Assembly: GCA_020426325.1 (NCBI GenBank)
Contig: JAGQQG010000006.1
Coordinates: forward strand, 1 to 64,000
Origin: Planctomycetaceae bacterium
GTDB taxonomy: Bacteria; Planctomycetota; Planctomycetia; Planctomycetales; Planctomycetaceae
Direction of reading: 5' to 3'
DNA: 64,000 nucleotides
The notes beneath the pieces are model-generated. The model made no database searches, was not told the DNA's origin, and worked only from the letters and a program-made list of their open reading frames with translations. The position numbers and the translations under genes were made by a program. The stretch's first letter is position 1. Each line of letters starts with the position of its first letter. This document shows positions 38,074 to 47,645 of this stretch, piece by piece.

Positions 38074-38643
38074 ATGAAATCACAACGATCGAAAACTATC
38101 GGCCAGACGGGTCCGCCCGCGGAACAGACCCAATCCGAGATTCTCATCGACAAGGCGGTCCGTCTGGTCGACACCGGACAACTGGAGCAGGCCATCAAAG
38201 TGCTGGCATCATCCAACCTCAACACTCACGCGATTCGCAACGCACGGGGCGTCTGTCTGATGCGGCTGGGGCGAGTTGCTGATGCCGTGCAACTGTATCG
38301 CTCACTCGTTTTGATGCAGGGATGCACCTGGATGAATCCGGAATTACCGGTCATCTACCGGACGAACTTTGCAACATCGCTGTTGCTCTCCGGCCGCAAG
38401 ACCGGGGGACTGGAAGCTCTTCTGGAGATTCGTGAACCCGACCATCCGTCAGTCGTGCGCTTGCGGGAAGCCTTCCAAAAGTGGGAGCAGAATCTGACCT
38501 GGGGGCAGTGGCTGTTATGGAAGTTTGGTGTGGACCCTAAGTCGCCTGTGACTTTGGCATTCGCTCCCGGTGACTTCGCCGAGCCACCTCCAGAGCCACG
38601 CCGAACGACCGGAAAGAATCAACCGCAGCAGATTGCCGCATGA
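38074..38643 (+). CDS. Small TPR-like protein
   Basis: The 189-residue product is mostly helical with TPR-like motifs (AVRLVDTGQLEQAIKVLASS and RNARGVCLMRLGRVADAVQLY). It ends in a Pro/Arg-rich tail. No signal peptide follows the chosen start. The frame is open upstream to 37975, but the ATG at 38074 starts a soluble, basic N-terminus and has AGGA nearby. Partner unknown. Confidence 0.65.
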   Translation: MKSQRSKTIGQTGPPAEQTQSEILIDKAVRLVDTGQLEQAIKVLASSNLNTHAIRNARGVCLMRLGRVADAVQLYRSLVLMQGCTWMNPELPVIYRTNFATSLLLSGRKTGGLEALLEIREPDHPSVVRLREAFQKWEQNLTWGQWLLWKFGVDPKSPVTLAFAPGDFAEPPPEPRRTTGKNQPQQIAA

Positions 38644-38778
38644 ACGTGAGATTTTCCATGACGAGGTTCGATTTCTCTCATCTTGGCCATCTCACCACTG
38701 AGAGAAATCAACGTTTTCGCTTTCCGGAATGGTTCCGGGGGGCACGTTTTCGTTTCTGTCCAGAGAAAGGACACTCCA

Positions 38779-38877
38779 ATGGTCGGTAAAACTCCTCCAC
38801 CCAAGTCAGATAAGCCCGCTGCCGGTCCGCAGGGAAAACCTGCTTCAGGCAAACCGGACCACAAGAAAGGCAAGTAA
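38779..38877 (+). CDS. Tiny basic protein, 32 residues
   Basis: The ATG at 38779 has AAAGGA about eight bases upstream and opens a 32-residue frame rich in Lys, Pro, Gly and Ser (MVGKTPPPKSDKP ... KKGK). Similar Lys/Pro-rich minis occur widely in planctomycetes as hypothetical proteins, but this call rests only on ribosome binding site and composition. Confidence 0.4.
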   Translation: MVGKTPPPKSDKPAAGPQGKPASGKPDHKKGK

Positions 38878-39021
38878 GAGTTCCTAAGGTCGTCACCACG
38901 CTCTGATGTGTTCGAACCACATCCAATGCGAGAGTGGCCGACCTGCAGCAAACGATCACCGGCTGCGTCCTCTGGTCGCAGCCGGTTTGTTTTCAAAATA
39001 TCGGAAGATATCCTTGTTTCC

Positions 39022-40107
39022 ATGACCACGTTTCTCCTTCTCTGTGCAGGACTGATTGCATTAGTTGCTGGTGCAGAATGTCTGGTGCGTGGAGCCGCAA
39101 AAATCGCTTCATCATGGGGGATATCGTCACTGGTCATCGGTCTGACCGTCGTGGCCTTCGGGACGAGTGCCCCTGAACTTGCAGTTTCGGTCGCGTCTTC
39201 GGCAGCCGGTCAGGCGGACATTGCATTGGGCAACGTCGTCGGAAGCAACAACTTCAACGTGTTGTTCATCCTGGGGCTGTCAGCACTGATCGTCCCGCTC
39301 ACCGTCGATCAGCGGCTCGTGCGACTGGATGTCCCGTTGATGATCGCGGCATCCATCGCTGTGTACCTGATGGGACTCGACGGACTAGTCAGCCGCGCCG
39401 AAGGAGGCTGCCTGTTTGTCGGACTACTGAGTTATACCCTGTGGTGCCTGAAGGTCGCACGGCAGGAATCAGCCGCCATTGTCGAAGAATACCGCGAGGC
39501 ATTTGAAGGCGAAGAGGAAGTTTCCGATTCAGTACACAAACGAAACCTTTGGCTGGATGTCGGGTTCGTTCTGGTGGGACTACTCCTGCTCGTGCTGGGA
39601 GCGGACTGGCTGGTCGACGGCGCCACCAGGTTGGCTCGACAGATGAAGATCAGCGAACTGGTCATCGGCCTGACCATCGTGGCAGGGGGGACGTCGCTTC
39701 CCGAGCTGGCAACCTCACTCGTGGCTGCCGTGCGAGGTGAACGGGACATTGCAGTTGGCAATGTCGTGGGCAGCAATCTGTTCAATCTGCTCGGCGTGCT
39801 CGGACTTTCAGCACTCATCAGCCCGACAGGAGTCCCCGTCGCCGAACAGGCAGTGAGGTTCGACATCCCCGTGATGATCGCTGTGTCGATCGCCTGCCTG
39901 CCGATCTTCGCGAGCGGACATCGCATTGCCCGCTGGGAAGGGGCTTTGTTTGTCGGCTATCAGATCGCTTACATCGCCACGCTGGTGATGTTGGACACGA
40001 AGAGTCCAGCATTGGCGATATTCAGTCAGCAGATGTGGTGGTTTGTCTTGCCTTTGACCGCCGTGACGCTGCTCGTCATGTCATGGCGGACATTTGTCAA
40101 ACGCTGA
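39022..40107 (+). CDS. Calcium/sodium antiporter (CaCA family, YrbG-like)
   Basis: The 361-residue inner-membrane protein has two homologous halves. The alpha repeats are GLTVVAFGTSAPELAVSVAS with GNVVGSNNFNVLFILG in the first half, and GLTIVAGGTSLPELATSLVA with GNVVGSNLFNLLGVLG in the second, which hold the ion-binding residues. It exchanges Ca2+ (or other cations) for Na+ or H+. A central loop (REAFEGEEEV) links the halves. The start ATG at 39022 gives a typical hydrophobic first helix. Confidence 0.95.
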   Translation: MTTFLLLCAGLIALVAGAECLVRGAAKIASSWGISSLVIGLTVVAFGTSAPELAVSVASSAAGQADIALGNVVGSNNFNVLFILGLSALIVPLTVDQRLVRLDVPLMIAASIAVYLMGLDGLVSRAEGGCLFVGLLSYTLWCLKVARQESAAIVEEYREAFEGEEEVSDSVHKRNLWLDVGFVLVGLLLLVLGADWLVDGATRLARQMKISELVIGLTIVAGGTSLPELATSLVAAVRGERDIAVGNVVGSNLFNLLGVLGLSALISPTGVPVAEQAVRFDIPVMIAVSIACLPIFASGHRIARWEGALFVGYQIAYIATLVMLDTKSPALAIFSQQMWWFVLPLTAVTLLVMSWRTFVKR

Positions 40108-40342
40108 CACGCCACCGACTACTGCTACGCTCTTCGATTGGACGGGGAACGGCAGGCAGACGAGACACCCATATCTCGGCAGTTTCTGCCATCCTCCGCA
40201 AGATCGTCAGAATCGACATAAATGTTAGAAGTTCTCAGCCCTTCGTAACCGATTCACGAAGAGAGGACGCGCTTAGTCGTCCAGATGACGGTTGATCGTC
40301 GCGATGCGGGCAGGCAGGGCATCGATCAGGGGAGGGGGGAGC

Positions 40343-42715
40343 GTGAAACACAGATGTCGCTGGGTGATGACCCTGCTGGGAATGCTTGCAGTCTGGCCAT
40401 GCTTGCCGGCCGCTGCGCAATCGCCCGAACGGTTCGCGCTTCCGGAAACAACTCAGATCTTCACACCGTTTGTCGATTGGACAGCAGGTACCGGCAACCG
40501 GTCGGACTACCGCGCCCAAATTCCGACGTACATTCCTCTCCATCAGTCCGAAGGATCGTTGCTCTTTGGAGAGATCAATCTGACTGTGGCAGACGACCGC
40601 TATCGCGGTTCTGAGACCGTTGAGTGGAATACGGGACTCGGCTATCGCACCTTCATGGATGATTACTCGGTCTTCGGCACCTATCTGTTTGTCGATCATC
40701 GGAAGACGGCCAATCTCAATTCGTTCTATCAAACGACGGTCGGCTTCGAGTGGATGACCGTTGATTATGAATGCCGTTTGAACGGCTACTTCCCCGAACG
40801 CGACGGGCAGCCGCTGGGCCCTGCCGTGGCCGTCCTCAATGACGATCGCATCTATGTGCAAGGGGATGAAGAGCTGGCATATTATGGAGGCGACCTCGAG
40901 TTCGGAGCACTGCTCGCAGATTGGATGGAAGGGGATGTCGAACTGCGGGCTTTCGCCGGAGGGTATTACTACAATCGTGATGTTGACGGCTTCCAGGACA
41001 TCGGGGGGCCTCGTGTCCGGGGAGAGCTGAGGGTTTACGACATCGAGTGGTTCGGACTCGGCTCGCGACTCGTCGTCACGGGTGAGTTTCAACACGATAA
41101 CGTCCGGAATGGACAGGTCACTGGACTGGTGACGCTGCGAATTCCCTTTCCTGCTCCCGGAAATCGGCCGAAGCTGTCTCGACTGCAACGCCGTCTCGTT
41201 GACCCCGTTGTGCGTGATGTCGACATCGTGACTCAGAACGGCACGCGGCGGGAAATCGCACTCGACAAGGAGACCGGCCTGGACCTTGGACCGGTGGTCG
41301 TCGTCGATGCGATGGATGACTTCCAGGCGGAGGTCGATGCAGCGGGTGAGGATGCTCTGATTCTCGTCAATGGCGATCAGGGACAGATCGATCTGGTCTC
41401 CTCGATCAGCCTCATGAAGGGACAGACCCTTCGCGGTGCGGGCTTCACGGTCGTCGGCAGCGAGACCGGCAAAGAGGCCGTGTTTGGTGAACAGCCGACA
41501 ATCGAACTGGCTGACCCGACCCGCGACATCATTTTGCTCGACGACCGGACACGCGTCCGCGATCTCATGCTCTCGCAAGGACGCAACGCGATCCTTGGAG
41601 CGAACGTGACCGAGATCCGTGTCGACGGCAACTTCATTGATTCTCCCGCAGAGTCCGGAATTCGACTTGTTGGCACTTCCGAAGGCGACATTGATGAAAA
41701 CTCGATCTTTCAGGCAGGTGGCGATGCCGTCGCAATCGACACTTACACGTCTGGTACCGTCCTGATGAACCGCATTGCTGAAAGCGGTGGCAGCGGTGTG
41801 AGCGTTCAGGAATTGAACGGCGGAACCGTGCGGTTCAATGAAATCTGGGACAGCGGCCTCGACGGCATCTCGGTCGTCACACTGGCCGACGGAACCGTTG
41901 GGGATAACACCCTGACCGAGAACAGCCGACACGGCGTCTACGTCGCTACGATGAACGGCGGAACGGTCGAGAACAACACTGCTGAGGAAAACGGTCTGCA
42001 AGGATTTCAGTTCGATCTGGTGGACTTCAACGTGACGAACAATCCGGAAATCACGAACAACACCGCCACCCGCAACCTGGGTGACGGATTCCGCTTCACC
42101 ACACTCGACGGCGGGAATGTGACGAACAACACGGCTACCGAGAATCAGGGTGACGGGTTTCGGATCATCACGCACAGCTTCGGCAGCCTGCAGGAGAATA
42201 CGGCGATGGCGAACCTCGGCAACGGCTTCGCGATCGACACCTACAGCAACGGCTTCAACACCGACAACTCGGCTGAGGGGAATACTCTGCACGGCTTCCA
42301 GGTCGGCACATTTTCCAATGGCTTCCTGAGCAGAAACACCGCGACCGACAACGGTCTCGACGGGTTTAATGTGGCCACCAAGACTGGCGGGTTCTTCGAA
42401 GACAATACGGCCACCGGTAACCGCGACGGCTTCTCGTTCGGCACGGTCAGCGGCGGTTTCTTCCAGCGAAATACGGCGACGTCTAACACCCGCGATGGAT
42501 TCTTCGTCGACCTGTTCACCGGGATCGATATCGAAAACAACGTCGCCAGTCAGAACGGAGTTAACGGCTTCCATCTCAATGACTGGACGAACGGAGCGTT
42601 GAACGACAACACCTCGACGTCCAACTCGGGGGCCGGCTTCCTGATCATCAACCAGACCGGCGGCACCGCGACCGGCAACATCGCCACCGGCAACGCTGAC
42701 AATACGCTGCCTTGA
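40343..42715 (+). CDS. Beta-barrel plus parallel beta-helix surface protein (inverse-autotransporter-like)
   Basis: The 790-residue product starts at GTG 40343 with GGAGGGGGGAG upstream and has a signal peptide (CRWVMTLLGMLAVWPCLPAAA). Residues about 30-260 resemble the inverse autotransporter beta-domain (FTPFVDWTAGTGNRSDYRAQ, WNTGLGYRTFMDDYSVFGTY, GFEWMTVDYECRLNGYFPE). Residues about 400-780 form a parallel beta-helix with about a dozen repeats of roughly 22 residues (pattern NTATxNxxDGFxxxTxxGG). It is probably a surface-exposed adhesin or carbohydrate-interacting protein. A long antisense frame results from the repeat structure. Confidence 0.82.
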   Translation: MKHRCRWVMTLLGMLAVWPCLPAAAQSPERFALPETTQIFTPFVDWTAGTGNRSDYRAQIPTYIPLHQSEGSLLFGEINLTVADDRYRGSETVEWNTGLGYRTFMDDYSVFGTYLFVDHRKTANLNSFYQTTVGFEWMTVDYECRLNGYFPERDGQPLGPAVAVLNDDRIYVQGDEELAYYGGDLEFGALLADWMEGDVELRAFAGGYYYNRDVDGFQDIGGPRVRGELRVYDIEWFGLGSRLVVTGEFQHDNVRNGQVTGLVTLRIPFPAPGNRPKLSRLQRRLVDPVVRDVDIVTQNGTRREIALDKETGLDLGPVVVVDAMDDFQAEVDAAGEDALILVNGDQGQIDLVSSISLMKGQTLRGAGFTVVGSETGKEAVFGEQPTIELADPTRDIILLDDRTRVRDLMLSQGRNAILGANVTEIRVDGNFIDSPAESGIRLVGTSEGDIDENSIFQAGGDAVAIDTYTSGTVLMNRIAESGGSGVSVQELNGGTVRFNEIWDSGLDGISVVTLADGTVGDNTLTENSRHGVYVATMNGGTVENNTAEENGLQGFQFDLVDFNVTNNPEITNNTATRNLGDGFRFTTLDGGNVTNNTATENQGDGFRIITHSFGSLQENTAMANLGNGFAIDTYSNGFNTDNSAEGNTLHGFQVGTFSNGFLSRNTATDNGLDGFNVATKTGGFFEDNTATGNRDGFSFGTVSGGFFQRNTATSNTRDGFFVDLFTGIDIENNVASQNGVNGFHLNDWTNGALNDNTSTSNSGAGFLIINQTGGTATGNIATGNADNTLP

Positions 42716-43074
42716 TGGAGTTGGCGCAGCTCTGAATTCTCCTCAGCCTCGCATCATTCGGCAGGGCTCGATGACTCAGTGAAGTTCCTGATTGTTCTCG
42801 CTTTGAGTGTTGCTGAACTTGAACGTTTCAAAAGTGGACCGGCCGGTCCGGGGGCAGAACGGTACGCGGGTCTCAGGCGGCGCGGCCAGGGCGGTCGACT
42901 CGTCAATGTTTGCAAACGTGATCCCATCTGTCGCCGTGTCAGCAGACGGGTGGCCACAAGTCGACGGCGTGAGACGTGCGAGCATGCTCACATGCCTCTA
43001 AGACCGAAAACCGTTCTGTCACCCATTGATACGAAGCAACCCACGAATCCTTACACGTATTTCAAAAAAAATAA
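42716..43074. other. Gene-free stretch, 359 bases
   Basis: This is the gap between two convergent genes. No supported gene. It holds the palindromic GAGCATGCTC near 42979-42988, whose neighbourhood recalls the core of the 94-base repeat at 29380. Confidence 0.5.
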
Positions 43075-44724
43075 TCAGGATTCCGGGAGTACCTCAAAGG
43101 CGTACAGACTTGCGTCTTCCAAATGGATGCGGAGACGGATCGGGCGCCCGACCAGAGATGAAAGGTCAGCTGGAGATGACCATGTCGGCTGCCAATGGAG
43201 GTCATCGAGATCCGTGAACACGGGAGCATCGTCTCCCGAGTAGCCTGCAATCGGCTCTCCCTCAGAATCGAGCACTTCTACACGAACGGTCCCGCCAGCT
43301 TGTGTGACGAGGTTGAGTTCCAGTCGTGGGCCTTTCAGCATGAATGGTTTCGTGGTCATCAATCCCGTTTCTCCGCTCGCCGTCAGACTGACGAAGCCGT
43401 CCTGTCGCAGCCATGCGAGACCGATGTGTCCTTCGCGCGTGAACCAGACATCCTTCTCAGCACAGCCGTGACGTTCATTCGTGCCGCCGTAGTAGATCCA
43501 GTGGCGGCCCTGATGGGTGATGAGTTGCGTCGGCGGAAACACCATATCCTTATCCCATGAACCGGCAGGCCCGCGCGGCACGAGTGGTTCGCCGGCGTAG
43601 ACCCAATGCCAGTCCCAGCTGATCCCGTCCCTGCATATCGCGATGTACATGTTCTCGATACTTCGCTCATGCCGGGTGACGAAGTCCTCCTCGACGCCTT
43701 CGCTGACGTCGGTCGGATACTCCAGCGCCGAGAGCAGCCCGATGTGGACGCCCTGATAGACCCAGTCAGTCATCATGTACAACTGGCGCCGCATAGCTTC
43801 CCGTTCCAGCCGTGCGACGTACGCGGGATTTTTGATCAACTCCTCAATCGGCGGGCGATCGGGGGGGATGCGTTCCTCGCCGTCGAACAGCCAGTGGCGT
43901 TCGAGTGTCCATGCAGTCGGATCTCTCTTGAGATCGCGGTTCAGCATCGTCCGCATCCCTCGGACTTCAAGATTGTGGTCGCCGATCGGTACTTTGACCG
44001 TGTCAGCGAACGGACCGCCCCCCGCTCCAAAATCGGTGCGGGTCAGCAGACGATACGCCTCAACCTGCGGGTCCCAGTACACCTGATTCGGAAAGTCAGC
44101 TGCCCGGTACGTCACCGGCTGGCCGTCGTTGTAAGGTGTCCAGTGAATGCCGTCCGCCGAGTGTGCGATCGCAGCAGCACACACATTGCCGGCACAGTCA
44201 TACCCGATCTTGTAGTGATGCTCAGGGTCGGACTCATGCTCATCAACCGTCACCACCAGATTGACATCGCCGTAGTCAGTCAGCCCTTTGAGGAACGCTT
44301 TGAGTTCAAAGTGAATGCCATCGGTCGATTCGCTGTAGGCCCGCTGATAGCCGACTCCCACGCCGATGTCCTCGGTCGAAAGATTCGCATCATCGTCATC
44401 TCGTGAGGCATCACCCAGCGAGACCCGATGCCACAGACGGAACACCTGTCGCTCTTCGTCGAAATACGGAGAGTTGAAACAGGGCCACACATCGATCGGC
44501 ACCTTTCTTCCTTCAGATGTCACCCGCACAAACTCCAGTGGCTGCCCGTCGTTCGCTTTGGTCACACTCCCCAACTCACGAGTGAGGTGCGACATCTCCA
44601 TGATCACATGATCATCGACCAGCAACTGCTTCTCGAAGCCGACATCAACGAGAGTCTCCGCAGCAGAAAGTTGCGAGACAACACTCCAACAGCAAATCAG
44701 CAGGATGAAGGAGGAAACTTTCAT
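43075..44724 (-). CDS. Secreted beta-propeller protein, paralog of the one at 19711
   Basis: The 549-residue product has a signal peptide (MKVSSFILLICCWSVVSQLSA). Propeller-type motifs appear: YSESTDGIHFELKAF, AHSADGIHWTPYNDG and CRDGISWDWHWVY. The C-terminal module (TTKPFMLKGPRLELNLV, then PIRLRIHLEDASLYAFEV) matches the last part of the 462-residue protein at 19711-21099, so the two share a two-domain plan. Enzyme function is not clear. A start 12 bases upstream (ATG 44736) is equally possible. Confidence 0.75.
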   Translation of the reverse strand: MKVSSFILLICCWSVVSQLSAAETLVDVGFEKQLLVDDHVIMEMSHLTRELGSVTKANDGQPLEFVRVTSEGRKVPIDVWPCFNSPYFDEERQVFRLWHRVSLGDASRDDDDANLSTEDIGVGVGYQRAYSESTDGIHFELKAFLKGLTDYGDVNLVVTVDEHESDPEHHYKIGYDCAGNVCAAAIAHSADGIHWTPYNDGQPVTYRAADFPNQVYWDPQVEAYRLLTRTDFGAGGGPFADTVKVPIGDHNLEVRGMRTMLNRDLKRDPTAWTLERHWLFDGEERIPPDRPPIEELIKNPAYVARLEREAMRRQLYMMTDWVYQGVHIGLLSALEYPTDVSEGVEEDFVTRHERSIENMYIAICRDGISWDWHWVYAGEPLVPRGPAGSWDKDMVFPPTQLITHQGRHWIYYGGTNERHGCAEKDVWFTREGHIGLAWLRQDGFVSLTASGETGLMTTKPFMLKGPRLELNLVTQAGGTVRVEVLDSEGEPIAGYSGDDAPVFTDLDDLHWQPTWSSPADLSSLVGRPIRLRIHLEDASLYAFEVLPES

Positions 44725-44865
44725 GGCGAACCACATAGCTGCAAGTTGATGAAAGGTTTCTGATGACCTTCCGATCCGTCTGAGTGTATGCCCCTTTCGA
44801 TGCCTTGCTCAACCGGCGTGCCCCCATTTAACGGGCAGAAACGATCTAATCGAGGACAAGTCAAT

Positions 44866-45447
44866 ATGCACAACAGCTGGATTCTCGCTGGAGTGACGCT
44901 GGGAGCCTTCTTGCTGTTTGCTGCGGGAGGCTGGTGGGTCGCCAGGCGGATGAAGGACCGACGGCAGCGACGGACGACGCATCTCAAAGTCGGCTTCCTG
45001 GTCGTGATGGGAGTCTCGCTCGCCGCGTTCGCCTTCTGGATCGACAGCCAACAACGCCGTACGACGCTTTACGAAGTCATCCTCGATGGCACATCAGCCA
45101 AAGACGCAATCTTGCAAGTCGAGTTCAACGTCGAGCACGCCAACGTCGAACACGACCTGCTCATCGGCCCGATGTTCCGCCCCCCCACACTGGAACGAGC
45201 CGACTACGAAGTTCGCCTTGCGGTCACACTCGCACAAGCAGACGGCACGGTCATACTTTCCGACGAGTACACCTTCCAACCTCGCACTCAAGACACCTCC
45301 TGGCAAGCCGAATACCTGCACTTCACCCCACAAACAACCGGCCAACACATCCTGACACTGAACCTGCTCACCCCCAACATCCCCGCCGTCCACGTACGTG
45401 TCGCTGACCCCCTCAAAACAGATGGACAGCGGGCACCCGGATACTGA
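44866..45447 (+). CDS. Two-helix membrane protein with beta-rich domain
   Basis: The 193-residue product has two membrane helices (about residues 4-24 and 40-60) separated by a basic loop (RRMKDRRQRRTTH) and a C-terminal domain of about 130 residues that looks like a beta sandwich (YEVRLAVTLAQADGTVILSD and QHILTLNLLTPNIP). No family recognised. GAGGA lies nine bases before the ATG at 44866. Its end is followed at once by the rearranged RHS locus. Confidence 0.6.
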   Translation: MHNSWILAGVTLGAFLLFAAGGWWVARRMKDRRQRRTTHLKVGFLVVMGVSLAAFAFWIDSQQRRTTLYEVILDGTSAKDAILQVEFNVEHANVEHDLLIGPMFRPPTLERADYEVRLAVTLAQADGTVILSDEYTFQPRTQDTSWQAEYLHFTPQTTGQHILTLNLLTPNIPAVHVRVADPLKTDGQRAPGY

Positions 45448-45453
45448 GTCGTG

Positions 45454-47320
45454 AGCGGCAATCGTTGTCGCGTGCCACGGGTGTGCAAGCCACCCGATAC
45501 ACCCGGCCCTGACGACCTACGCCTACAACGCGGACCAGCTCCGTGTCAGCCGTGAGGACAGCGTCGAGACCCGCAAGTACGTCTACGACGGCACCAACGT
45601 GCTGCTGGAGACGGCCGATGCGGTGACCGACGCGGTCTACACGCTCAACCCGCAGGCGTACGGTCACGTCCTCAGTCAGCACCGGGATGAGACGTCGTTC
45701 TACCACTACGACGGCGTGCAGGACACCCGCAGCCTCACCGACTCGACGGAAACGGAGACCGACAGCTACACCTTCGACCCCTGGGGCCGGGAGACCTCCT
45801 CGACCGGCACGACGGACAATCCGTTCACGTACAAGGGGCAGGCCGGCTACTACAAGGACACGGCTCTGGACCCCAGCGAAGCGGCCTACATCCTGCACCA
45901 CCGCATCCTGGACGCGGTGGGCCGCTTCACCAGCCCCGACCCGGCCGAAGACGACCTCAACCTGTACCGCTACGTGAGGAACAACCCGCTGAATGAGGTC
46001 GATCCCAGTGGGTTGCAGGAGACGAGAAAGTACCGCTTGGTTCGCAGCGATGGCTCGATTGAAGTTCGTGAGATGTCACCATCCGTCGCGGAGAATCTTG
46101 CCAGGGGTGATCTGTACCTCAGTGTTGAACCAGTTGACGGAGGGGCGCCGGGACATCTACCGGGTCCGCTTGTCGCACCAGGAGAACTTGCGCCGTATCT
46201 TGGGAACCCTCGTGCTGCCGAAGATGCCGAACAACAACGAAGAGACGCAGCTGCTCCAAAGCCATTCGCTCTTCGAAGGGCTCCCAATCGCCCACGGACC
46301 GATTCGGCCTTAGCCCCCAGCTTGAACAACATTTTGGCACAGGGAGACCTTTCAATCTCAATGACACTTCGCACGCGTGCGGCTACCCAAACGCCCAGTG
46401 AACGGGCACGTAGTATCCGTGAACTCCAAGGTGAGAACGAGGGTCTGGAATCATTGGACGTGACGCTGGGGCGAACAGAAGGTGCGTTGCGAGTCGCCCT
46501 GGGAACACTTGAAGTTGGTGGGGCAATCGTCGGTGCGATCGTAGCTGCACCGGTAACTGCTGCTGGAGCAATCGTGTTCTACACATTCACAGCAATTGAG
46601 GGCTTGCGTGGATTGGACAACGCGCAGGCGGGTGTTCAGGATGTGGTTGATCCCAGCGTTCGACATCGAACGTTGTTGAATTCAACAATTGCTGAGGAAA
46701 CTGGCGATCAGGCATTGGCCAACAGGATCGAGACAGGGGTCGACATCACGTTGGTGATCGTGAATCTTGGTCATGCACTGTACAGCCTCAGGGTTCCGAG
46801 TGGGAACGGGTTCACCGAGGTAGCCACCGGCTCTGCCGACGAAATCGCCGAAGCCAGTTCCGCAGAGTTGCGGGCTGCATCTCGATCCACGGCCCTTGAC
46901 GACGCTACCGAAGCTAGTCAAGCTGCACGTGGAGCGACCAGGGTATCGGAAGACGTTGCCCCAGAAGGAGGCGGACCAGAATGGAAAAGCAGAAGGACCT
47001 TCCAAGATGGCGACTCGGGCCTTAAGGATCATGCACGGCGACATTCAGATTTGTCACCCGAAGAATACCTTGCAAAAGGCAAACTCAATGTTACACAAGG
47101 CAGGCGACTAAAAGGCGGCGGTAAGTACCCAGACGTGAGCTACTGGATTCGCAAGACGGGGGATGATCAGTTTAGTATGACAATCGTCGACAAGAACGGA
47201 AAAATTATATCCATCGACACATGGCAGCACGGCTCGACACCAATGACTAAGGCAGACATTATAAAAGGACTTGAAAAAAGCGGAGTAGCTCCGCCTATGG
47301 GCTTTTGGGAGCGTCTGTGA
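45454..47320 (+). CDS. RHS-repeat protein fragment with C-terminal toxin domain
   Basis: The frame is open from 45454 without a usual start until GTG 45599; it looks N-terminally truncated. The RHS core end is intact: ETDSYTFDPWGRETS, RILDAVGRFTSPDPAEDD, LNLYRYVRNNPLNEVDPSGL. The variable part follows: a Gly/Ala-rich hydrophobic segment (about 45 residues, EVGGAIVGAIVAAPVTAAGA) and a C-terminal domain of about 95 residues with DHARRHSDLSPEEYL and DQFSMTIVDKNGKIISIDTW, which resembles predicted RNase-type toxins but is not clearly classified. A small gene overlaps its stop, as for immunity genes. Confidence 0.8.
45509..45561 (+). repeat. 53-base direct repeat in RHS locus, copy 1
   Basis: The stretch matches 48017-48069 with two mismatches. 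It encodes LTTYAYNADQLRVSRED in both places, so it marks the junction where the RHS gene was cut and rearranged. Confidence 0.9.
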
Positions 47321-47625
47321 TGTCAAAAGGTAGAATGACGGATCTTGCCAATGCACTAGAGGCAGATGGATGGATACTCCTGAATCCCAAATCCATCTTT
47401 GACGTTGAAAATGAAGTTGTTCATTGGATCATCGAAGGTGGAAATACTCGGACTATGTTGCACTTAGATTTTCACATCTTTGGCGAACTGGGAGAAAGAA
47501 GTGATTCGCTTGTAGACATTCTCTACTGCGTTGTACGAGGTACTGCAATTAAGCTCTACTTCGAGAAGAGAGAGTCACAAAAATGGAAGCAGTCATTGTC
47601 CGAATTCGTTGCATCACTGAAGTAG
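47320..47625 (+). CDS. Probable immunity protein of the RHS toxin
   Basis: The 101-residue product starts at ATG 47320, overlapping the toxin stop (TGATG), so the genes are translationally coupled. It is soluble, acidic/basic mixed, with two alpha/beta stretches (LANALEADGWILLNPK and IKLYFEKRESQKWKQSL). I recognise no family. In RHS loci the small gene directly after the toxin end usually encodes the cognate inhibitor, which is the basis of the call. It is richer in A+T than the RHS core. Confidence 0.7.
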   Translation: MSKGRMTDLANALEADGWILLNPKSIFDVENEVVHWIIEGGNTRTMLHLDFHIFGELGERSDSLVDILYCVVRGTAIKLYFEKRESQKWKQSLSEFVASLK

Positions 47626-47645
47626 GAGTATACCAGCCGGACGCC

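Noticed and set aside
40235..42574. 779-residue open frame on the minus strand
   Set aside because: It is the antisense of the beta-helix gene. Its repeats mirror those of the sense protein, and it has no family resemblance or ribosome binding site.
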